A stretch of 64,000 bases of DNA from Pyrenula massariospora (lineage: Eukaryota > Ascomycota > Eurotiomycetes > Pyrenulales > Pyrenulaceae): NCBI GenBank assembly GCA_021030905.1, contig JAGFMI010000022.1, positions 124,001 through 188,000 on the forward strand. Reading direction: 5' to 3'. Shown piece after piece: positions 57,080 through 64,000 of the stretch. The notes under the pieces were generated by a model that saw only the letters and a program-made list of their open reading frames with translations, was not told the DNA's origin and made no database searches. Both the position numbers and the translations under genes were made by a program. The stretch's first letter is position 1; every line of letters starts with the position of its first letter.

Positions 57080-58475
57080 ATGAAGTCTGTAATTTTGCTA
57101 TCTGCACTCGCATCAACAATAGTCTGTGAGGATCCCTACACTTACTGGTTTGATCGGTCGTGTTACTTGCCAGGTTTCCATTTTACGCGGGCTATTCTTG
57201 ATATGAAGCTCATGGCGACAAGAGCATACCAACGATTAAATGAGCCAGGAGAAAACTTGCAACTGCACTACATGAGCCATCTTTTTAATGAGAACTTTCG
57301 CCAGGACCGTGGTGGGCCGGGATCGTCAGTTTTAGACATGGTTCGACGTAAGTCGTATTACGTACACGGATTCACGATTCTAATCCTCTGATTGGTTTCG
57401 GAATTTAGAGAGGTTATCGAGCATCGCTAGAATGAGACCAGACCCGGACCGAAGCCGTTCGAATTTTCGATACTATTGTGATAATGATGATCGAGATCGG
57501 GCTGCTGGGCCAGACAGTAAAACGAGATGGAAACGCAAGAGAGAAGAGAGCAATCCCCCCGAGACCGGTTACGTACCACAATGGCGTCGTCCCATGCCCC
57601 ACGAAGCTACTAATGACCTGAGAGACCCCTTTTGGGGAGTGTTCCAAGAATGGGTCGATAACGACAACATGATGTAAGAAGCGAAGATGCAAAGCCCTTC
57701 AGAGATGAAGTCTGACCCTCTGATTTTCTCTCTAGGGAAGCTGGAGGAGACTCTGGCTGTCTGTCCTCTCCCACAACACAGGCTGCAACATATACACAGA
57801 AAATGGAAGGATCATCTATGGGACAAAATGAAGTTAGAGCCACGATCACAGTATGTTGTCGTCTCTAAGTTGGATGATATACTCTGACTGACGTCCTCCC
57901 ACAACAGATTTGCGATTTTCAATGGAGAGCTGGACTACCTAGTCTTGACGCCGTACGCGACACGGTGGATCTCGCACGCCTAGGACCCCCGGAAGGAAGC
58001 GACCTCAGAAATCACTCTATGAACTATTTTTTATCCATGACCTCTTTTGTCCTTTTCCATAACGTGCGCCCGCCCCAGCTTCAACCCCCCTCCTTCCCTC
58101 TATCGGGACTTGTACGCTAACACCAGTGCTCCATCGATGCAGGCGCTCTATCTGCCAGGGTCAGAACGTAAGCCGAGCCACCACCTTTCCCTCCCACGCC
58201 ACATCACGCGTTGCTTCTTCGCTCAAAGCAGAAACGTTATTAATCAAGATCTCTGAATAGTGGAAGATGATAACTCCCTCGGACATCACGGCATCAAACC
58301 GTGGGACTGGGAGGCCGTAGTGGAGCTGGGTAGCGAGGGCATCGGGCAGGGTAACCCGGCCAACTACGCCTTTTTTGGTTTGGTATTTTCTTTCCGTTTC
58401 GTTCTGTTCAATTCTGTTCTGTTCTACTCTATTCTGTTTCGTTCTGTTCTGTTCTTTTCACCCTGCGACTCAAAC

Positions 58476-58550
<75 letters not shown>

Positions 58551-58736
58551 CACATCCTCCCATCCCCTCATCTAGTCTCCCTACCAAGCCCATCCCCTAG
58601 CCCACAAATATCCTCCCTCCTTACCCCTTTCCCTCCGCACACTCCGCAACATCTCCATCTCCTCTTCCAACAACCCCCATGCCTACTAGGCATAACTGTC
58701 TGTCCGGTTCCTCAAACAAGAGCCGGCTTGATCTAG
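57080..58736 (+). CDS. Secreted M35-like protein lacking the HExxH site; 3' end uncertain
   Basis: Signal peptide (about 1-16), then a domain laid out like fungal deuterolysin/lysine-specific endopeptidase relatives: DPYTYWFDRSCYLPGF, ATRAYQRL, DGS-like GGDSGC, TICDFQWRAG, then SMTSFVLFHNALYLPGSE and a late NPANYAFFGL where relatives have NADxYAYFA. Introns: 57348-57408, 57674-57735, 57851-57907, 58064-58142 and 58168-58260, with a 25-nt exon at 58143-58167. The zinc site expected as HExxH reads HNALY, so the protein is probably inactive. After NPANYAFFGL (about 58378) the frame runs into TTCTG repeats and a poly-C tract. It then stays open as a Pro tail to 58736; alternatively an intron starts at GTATTT. 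Family assignment is by memory of the pattern. Confidence 0.55.
58385..58460 (+). repeat. TTCTG/TTCTA pyrimidine microsatellite
   Basis: Repeated TTCTGTTCTGTTCTA-like units fill this stretch, right after the last recognisable codons of the M35-like gene and before the poly-C run. Confidence 0.75.
58477..58548 (+). repeat. Poly-C tract, 72 nt with a single T
   Basis: All bases are C except T at 58515. Homopolymers of this size are rare in fungal genomes and slip both in replication and in sequencing, so the stated length is unreliable. The following 200 bp remain C-rich. Confidence 0.9.
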
Positions 58737-59459
58737 GCTTGGATTGAGAGTGAGATGGAGAAGGAGAAGAGAAGCTCAACCTCGGGATGTGGAGGTTGGG
58801 ACTGTGTGGACCTTGAGGGGGGTGAGGAAAATCGGGATCCAAAACGCCGCACTGGCAGGGCCTTGCAGTAAGGTAGTGCCGAGGTTCGAAGCTGAGGAGC
58901 GGTTTACACGAATTCCCACGTCCCGGGTTGTTGTGAGTTCTGGAGGACATATCGACTTTCAGAGTGTGCGGGGAAGAGGGGTGGAGGGTGGAGGGAAGGG
59001 TTTGATGGAGCTATTAAGGTAGATTGAGACGGATTTATCCCCTGCATTGGCGCTCGCGTGCTGTGTAGAAGTATTAGGCGGTGTTCTGTAGACTATACAT
59101 GGCTCGGTATGTTCACCTGATAAGCGGGTTCACGTTCGGTGCTGTGATTCTCTCTACGGTTGCAACGGTAAGATTTGGACAAATTTTGAGGCGACCTTTG
59201 GTCTAGGTGAAGAGCTGCTATGTATGGTAGAAGAGCTGCCAGACACAGTTCAGAGGTATTCTGCAGACGGTAGATTGGGATACATTGCATCACCACGGCA
59301 TTGGCCATTCCCTTGAAACAGTCAGTCCAAACTTCCATTTGCTCCCTGCGCCTCCCAAGAACACCTTTTGTAGCTTCCAATGCCAACCCAAAAATCGCAA
59401 AAGACCCAATATTTCTGCGCCGACGATGCAAAAGGAGTGAAGATGGGAGCGATGCTAAC
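58737..59459. other. Gap between convergent genes
   Basis: No supportable gene. A minus-strand frame at 59093-59431 could be a downstream UBX exon if the stop-overlapping donor were used, but I see no conserved motif. Confidence 0.4.
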
Positions 59460-60437
59460 TCACTTCACGATCAAACTCGCGCTCGGAACCATTTTCAGGT
59501 CTTTTAGGCTCTCCCCGAAGAACTCGTGGTCAAAGACCTTCTTCGGGAAATTCTGTGTAAAGCTTTGCACCTCCAGCCCGCTTTCCTTGCCGAGCTCTGC
59601 CGCCACTTCAAATAATGTAGTATCAACTGGAAAGGTTTTGGTGGTAGTGCCGCTGGGTAATTGAAACCTGATTCGAGTCTCTGTGTACGCAGAAGCCGGC
59701 TTCGATGTTGTTGGCGGGCCCGACGAAGTAGGACCAGTTGCTGCTGCTGGTACAATTGGAGCAGTTCTGCCTTCTCTCTCAGCCTTTTCTTTTTCGGTGC
59801 GTAACCGACGCTCTTCCTTGTCTGCTGCTATCTTGGCTCTGATGCGCTCTTTCGCGGCTATGTCCTCCTGCTTCTCTCGTCTCTTCTTTTCAGCTTCTTT
59901 GATCTGTTCTTTTCTCTTTAATTCCTCCTTCGCATCTTGTGTCTCTTTTGTGCTCTTTTTGCGGATTTCCTCGTTCCTTTTCTGCTCTGCCTTATCTTGT
60001 ACTGACTGAGCCGCCTTTCTGTCCGCAGCGCGCGCCCTAAGTTCTGCTAGCTTCGCCTTCTTCTCCTCTTCAGTTAATGGAGCAATCTCTTCGGTAGACT
60101 GTGAGAAATTTGTATGACCGCTCTTTGAGGCGTGAAATTGTGCCGTGCTTTCGTCTCGAAACTTTTTCCCACAGTCATCGCACACGAGACTTGCCGCAAC
60201 TCCTTCGGTAGTTTTTGCATCTATCGAGACCTTTTCAGACTCATACTCCTCCTTAAGCTCGTCAAGGGGGCGGTCTTGGTTAGTCTCGAGCCATTGGAGG
60301 GCTCCGTCGACTTAAATACATATTAGCAATTTTGTGGGACTCGCCGGCTTGCACTGACGATTCTTTCCCATCGCAACTGCGATCTCTGCCCTCTCTTTGT
60401 CGAAACCCATGGCGACCAGGTTATCTAAGTCCGACAT
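59460..60437 (-). CDS. UBA-UBX domain protein (UBXN1/SAKS1-like p97/Cdc48 cofactor)
   Basis: Adaptor linking ubiquitinated clients to the Cdc48/p97 ATPase, 309 residues, intron 60311-60358. Order: UBA domain split by the intron (LVAMGFDKERAEIAVAMGKN, then LDGALQWLE), a C2H2 finger (CDDCGKKF...HASKSGH, about 80-102), a long charged coiled coil (about 115-205), a Pro/Ser linker, and the UBX domain (TRIRFQLPSGTTTKTF, LFEVAAEL, FPKKVF, LKDLKMVPSASLIVK). This order matches UBXN1-type proteins. The last codons read GTG AAG TGA, and GTGAGT across the stop is also a perfect splice donor, so an alternative C-terminus is possible. The ATG at 60435-60437 has a good CCACC context. Confidence 0.92.
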
Positions 60438-61017
60438 GGTGGTTTAAGATTAAAATGTTCTACCAAATAAAAGTGGTTTTTTGAGATCCGAAGCAGCTGC
60501 GGTACGTAAAAAGAGGAAAGGCTGTCTTTTGTCTGGGTGTTCAGCAGATTTTTAGAAGCCGAGGACTTGTAAGCGGCCAAACGAATATCGACAAATGAGA
60601 TGGGTTTTGGAATTTTTCGAGCTGTGAGCTATGGTGAAAAGGTTGTCCTCGATAAAGGACACCTAGGCCTTAGAGTGAAGCCTCTACCATCACTGTAATG
60701 TTTCTCGGAGCCTTTGCGCCGTCACTACATTTCGTCACCGGTGATTGCTAAGCGAGGCTCGCCCGAGGATCTACCGGAGAACAACCGATCCCGCCGCAGC
60801 CAAACCTGATCCTCGTCACGCTCATTATTCTGTAGCTCTACCCAGCATCGCATCCACGGTCAAACTTGTCTGCATCTAAGCGCTGTTCGAAGCTCAAAAG
60901 AGTCCATTTGGCTTCTTTCTCCAAAGCTATTACACTCTCTTCAAAGCCCTCCCACCTCTGCCCCAACTTCTTCGAAACTTTCCCGGCCACTCACGTGTTT
61001 CGTCCGAATCCATCACA
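60438..61017. other. Intergenic, divergent promoters of UBX and VAP genes
   Basis: No gene seen. Both neighbours are housekeeping-type genes transcribed away from this 580-bp gap. Confidence 0.5.
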
Positions 61018-62044
61018 ATGTCTGTGGAAATATACCCCGCCGAACTAGGCTTTAAGAGTGAGCAATCTTAAGGACCAAGAGGGTTGATATACTAAGCCAC
61101 TGTGAACAGGGCCGTTCAACCGTGAAGTTACCGAAACATTGAAACTAAAGAATAATGATACCTCACCACTAGCTTTTAAGGTAGGCTGTTTGGCCCGGTC
61201 CCAGTGCTTTTCGATACTAACTAGAAGCTTGCAGGTCAAGACCACGGCTCCAAAGCAGTACGTTTCTCTTGCAATTTAAATGTCTTCGACATTAAGGTTT
61301 ACAGATATTGCGTGCGACCCAACTCGGGAATGATTCAGCCAGGGAGCAGGGTCGACGTCCAAGGTTCGTCTAGCGGGAACTATCGTACAACTTTGGCTTA
61401 TATTTCTAGTACTTCTGCAAGCTATGAAAGAAGATCCACCGCTGGAGGCGAAATGTCGCGACAAATTTCTCGTCCAATCCGTCCCGATGTCCGAGGAGCC
61501 GGAAGGTGGTATCTCTGCAGTATGGTCGACTATTGAGAAAACAAACAAGTCAGCGATACAAGAGCGCAAGATAAGAGTCACCTTCCTACCTGCAGACTCA
61601 CAAACTCCAAATGGCGTGTCTCATCCCATCGATGAAGAACCTCCCGCATACTCCTCTCCTTCCCCACAATTTGGATCTCCTATGGCTACTACTACAAATG
61701 CTGTACCTATAGACTCCAAACCAGTTGGCGCGAAATCCGTCGGAGATGCCAAGTCATCTGCCACAAATCCAGCAACTTCCTCAATAGGAAGTGCTACGAC
61801 TGCAGTGGCGAATGCGGTGCCTACTTCGACGGACGACCTAAAGGAGCAACTCGCCGTAGCAAAGGCACAGATTACGAAACTCACAGAACAACTCTCAGAC
61901 TCGAGCCTCAGACAAAGAAAGGTGCAGGAAGCGGGTGAGAAGATGCAACAAATCATGCCACAAAGCGGGGATACAGGAGTACCGCTGCAAATGGTTGCCG
62001 GCCTATGTCTGCTTAGCTTTCTTCTCGCCTACTTCTTCTTTTAA
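61018..62044 (+). CDS. VAMP-associated protein (VAP/Scs2 homologue), MSP domain, ER tail anchor
   Basis: ER membrane tether that binds FFAT-motif proteins at contact sites. Five exons, 275 residues: introns 61058-61109, 61181-61234, 61258-61304 and 61364-61409, including a 23-nt exon (61235-61257). The MSP domain occupies residues 1-125: [48 protein letters not shown] and KDKFLVQS-like CRDKFLVQSV. A Pro/Ser/Ala linker follows, then a coiled coil (DDLKEQLAVAKAQITKLTEQL) and the hydrophobic tail MVAGLCLLSFLLAYFFF. All parts of the family are present; the intron-dense 5' half is usual for conserved fungal genes. Confidence 0.94.
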
Positions 62045-63109
62045 TAATAGGGCCGGTCGTGTATTTGTACAGTCGTGCTGTATCGACAATTTCTGAATAA
62101 GACTAGATCATGGGGCCTTTTAGCAGGAGCAATGCGAGAGTTCGGTCTCGGTGGGGGTGGCTCGGAAGATGCTGATGGTACATATTTCTATGCTAAAGAA
62201 TGGCTGATCGCATTCTGGAATGGGCCGGATTTCTCCTGCTTGCGCACGGTGGCCCGGATTTAAAGTCGTTCTTGTACTCCTTTCCCCTTCTAAGTGAGTC
62301 AAATAACGGCGCCGATTATGGTGGAACGCTTCAGACCTTCGAGTCGAATGGTCATCCGTCGTCATCTTCCCGTGGTGTCTTCCGCTTTGATTTTCAGTAC
62401 GTAAAATGCAAGCAATGACTATCTTCTCTTCCGTAAACTCTCAATTATCTCTAAGAACAACGACAGCTGCCCGAAGTGAATGCCTGAACTAATTGAAATA
62501 CGGAGTGCATCAACTTAATATATCTGTCTTGGCGATGGACAGGGTTTTAAATTTGAGAGACACGGGAAGGTTATTTATTTTAGCTTATCCTTCCGCCTCA
62601 CCTACGGCAACAATACCTTAGAGCTACGCAAGACAGTGATGGAGTTATTACCTTACATCTACGTCCTTAGGCCTGCAAGACCTTTCCTCAAAGCTTTGAC
62701 AGTGCCACATTCTACCCCGAGATCCCTTCGAGAGCTTCAAAGCGTCAAATGACATCCATCACTACTTGGGGTTTTGTCTTTGAAGAACGGTGTGTTTTGC
62801 CATGAGTATTATGTCTCCAAATGATACCGCGTAGAATGATCCCTCCCTATCTTTAAAGCGGGAATCATCAAATGTATCTTTCAGGCTCTGTTTTACAAGC
62901 GCCACCTACGGTCTATTGCTCTCCTTGGTGTTACCCTCTCCTCTGTCACGAGCCTGCAGTAAGGGGCGCTTTGCTTTCAGTGAGCCCCTCCAACCCCAGC
63001 CATCTCAAAAGCCTGCCCTTCTCCCCCCTGTGTTGAGCAGAGTTCTCTGTTCAGATCAAATCCTTCCTTGTTCGACTCAGTGCCACCAATCGACTTGCCA
63101 TTCTCCGCA
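62045..63109. other. Intergenic, VAP gene to last gene
   Basis: No supportable gene in about 1 kb. The last 200 bp is T/C-rich and is probably the leader of the next gene. Confidence 0.5.
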
Positions 63110-64000
63110 ATGCCACCCCGACGCAGTCAGTACAAATATTTCCGCCAATCTTTTTCCTTCCAGCCACTGTCATTGAAACCTCTTCCCGGCTCTAAAGTGG
63201 AGAATGTCAGAAGCCCATTGTCTGCCGTTTCACCTGGACATCATACGGGAGCTCGTGGATATTTTGGGCTGCCACGCAAAGGACGGAATGAGGTGGATAT
63301 TGAGAAACAGCAAGCCATAGGCCCTGTAGTTGAAGAGCGAGAGGGAAGTTGCAGCAGCTCTAGGAGTGGAAGCGGAGACGAAGAGGACTGGCTGAGTAAC
63401 AGTGATGATAAAAAATCTAGGGATTTAACCGACACAGAAGAGAGAGTACGGATCGATAAGGGCCTTTTCGGCTGGCTAGGAACTTATGCATTCACAAGCA
63501 CAGCATCGGTAAAGAATTATTTCTTGGAAAGATTGGACGAGCTGTTGGCTGACCTCTGTCATTGATAGACAATCCTCTCTGGCTCATCCTCCCACGCAAC
63601 GCCATATACCTCCTCTACCCTGACTCTCCTCGTAGTCCTCGCCTTCTTAATGCCATTCCTTCATTCACAGATCCCGATCACACGACCACACATCATCCTC
63701 TGCCTCAGTTTCACAAGCATAATCGTCACACCTTTTCTTTCCACTTCGCTTCTCCAACTCGCTCCACCATTCTCGAAATCCTACAAATCAATCTCCGATC
63801 TCCACACCGCCCTTCTTCCTCTGTGCATTCATCTTCTGTCACCGTTCCCTACACTCCCACGGAGTGCTGTTCTATCAATCATCACTTTCAGCGTTGGTCT
63901 GTTCACGGTCTCGCCATCGCTCAGTATCGAAAACCTGGACAGCTATGTCGCTAAGACCGGCTTTCTTGGGGTTGCAGTCATATTCACTGTTGTGGCAGCT
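63110..64000 (+). CDS. Multi-pass membrane protein of unknown family, 3' partial
   Basis: The first exon starts at the ATG 63110 with MPPRRSQYKYF. It has a basic, Ser-rich cytosolic part with an acidic Ser cluster (CSSSRSGSGDEEDW), and ends in LGTYAFTSTAS. An intron at 63509-63568 (GTAAAG...GATAG, branch GCTGAC) joins it to TILSGSSSHATPYTSSTLTL. Hydrophobic segments then follow: LLVVLAFLMPFLHS, IILCLSFTSIIVTPFL, VLSIITFSVGLFTV and FLGVAVIFTVVAA. The frame is open to the window end. Family unknown. Confidence 0.7.

Overview
The window is nuclear DNA of a filamentous ascomycete (Pezizomycotina). Nearly every gene can be read only after removing short GT-AG introns, mostly 46-100 bp and often with a CTAAC/CTGAC-like branch point. 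The protein families are also typical of this group: PDR-type ABC transporter, GH72 glucanosyltransferase, Zn2Cys6 factor, UstYa/DUF3328 protein, mpaB-type oxygenase, DUF1996, DUF7025 and DUF7708 proteins. The class or genus cannot be fixed from the sequence alone. I see no rRNA, tRNA, CRISPR array or intact transposon.

Layout. 1-4741: a PDR transporter running off the left edge. 5570-7065: secreted GH5 mannanase with CBM1. 7792-9012: quinone-oxidoreductase-like enzyme with a 7-nt microexon. 9800-12790: an F-box protein and a RING-like protein. 13852-24158: an accessory block holding an mpaB-type oxygenase, a multi-pass membrane protein, an alpha/beta hydrolase, a P450 with a one-base frameshift, a UstYa-type oxidase and a secreted protein with three degenerate repeats and KR sites. 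24797-31626: AT-hook protein and pseudokinase. 33150-38698: Zn2Cys6 regulator and an unknown fungal protein. 39875-43802: GH72 enzyme and secreted aldose 1-epimerase. 44213-50492: DUF7708/NTPase-like protein and AAA ATPase with DUF7025. 52120-58736: secreted DUF1996 protein, GH15 glucoamylase and a secreted metalloprotease-like protein that seems to lack its HExxH site and ends in a poly-C tract. 59460-64000: UBX protein, VAP/Scs2 homologue and a membrane protein cut by the right edge.

The most interesting part is 19059-24158. UstYa-family proteins install oxidative cross-links in fungal ribosomal peptides (ustiloxin, phomopsin, asperipin). Here one lies beside a P450 and about 1 kb from a gene whose product has a signal peptide followed by three copies of a Tyr-containing unit, two of them ending in Lys-Arg. 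That is the architecture expected of a Kex2-processed RiPP precursor. The mpaB-like oxygenase and alpha/beta hydrolase just upstream could belong to the same pathway. The P450 frameshift means the cluster may be decaying, or the assembly has one error.

A second theme is enzyme folds that have lost key residues: a pseudokinase, a metalloprotease-like protein, a glucoamylase lacking the expected base, and a RING with an altered ligand. A third is secreted carbohydrate-active proteins: GH5-CBM1, GH72, aldose epimerase, DUF1996 and GH15.
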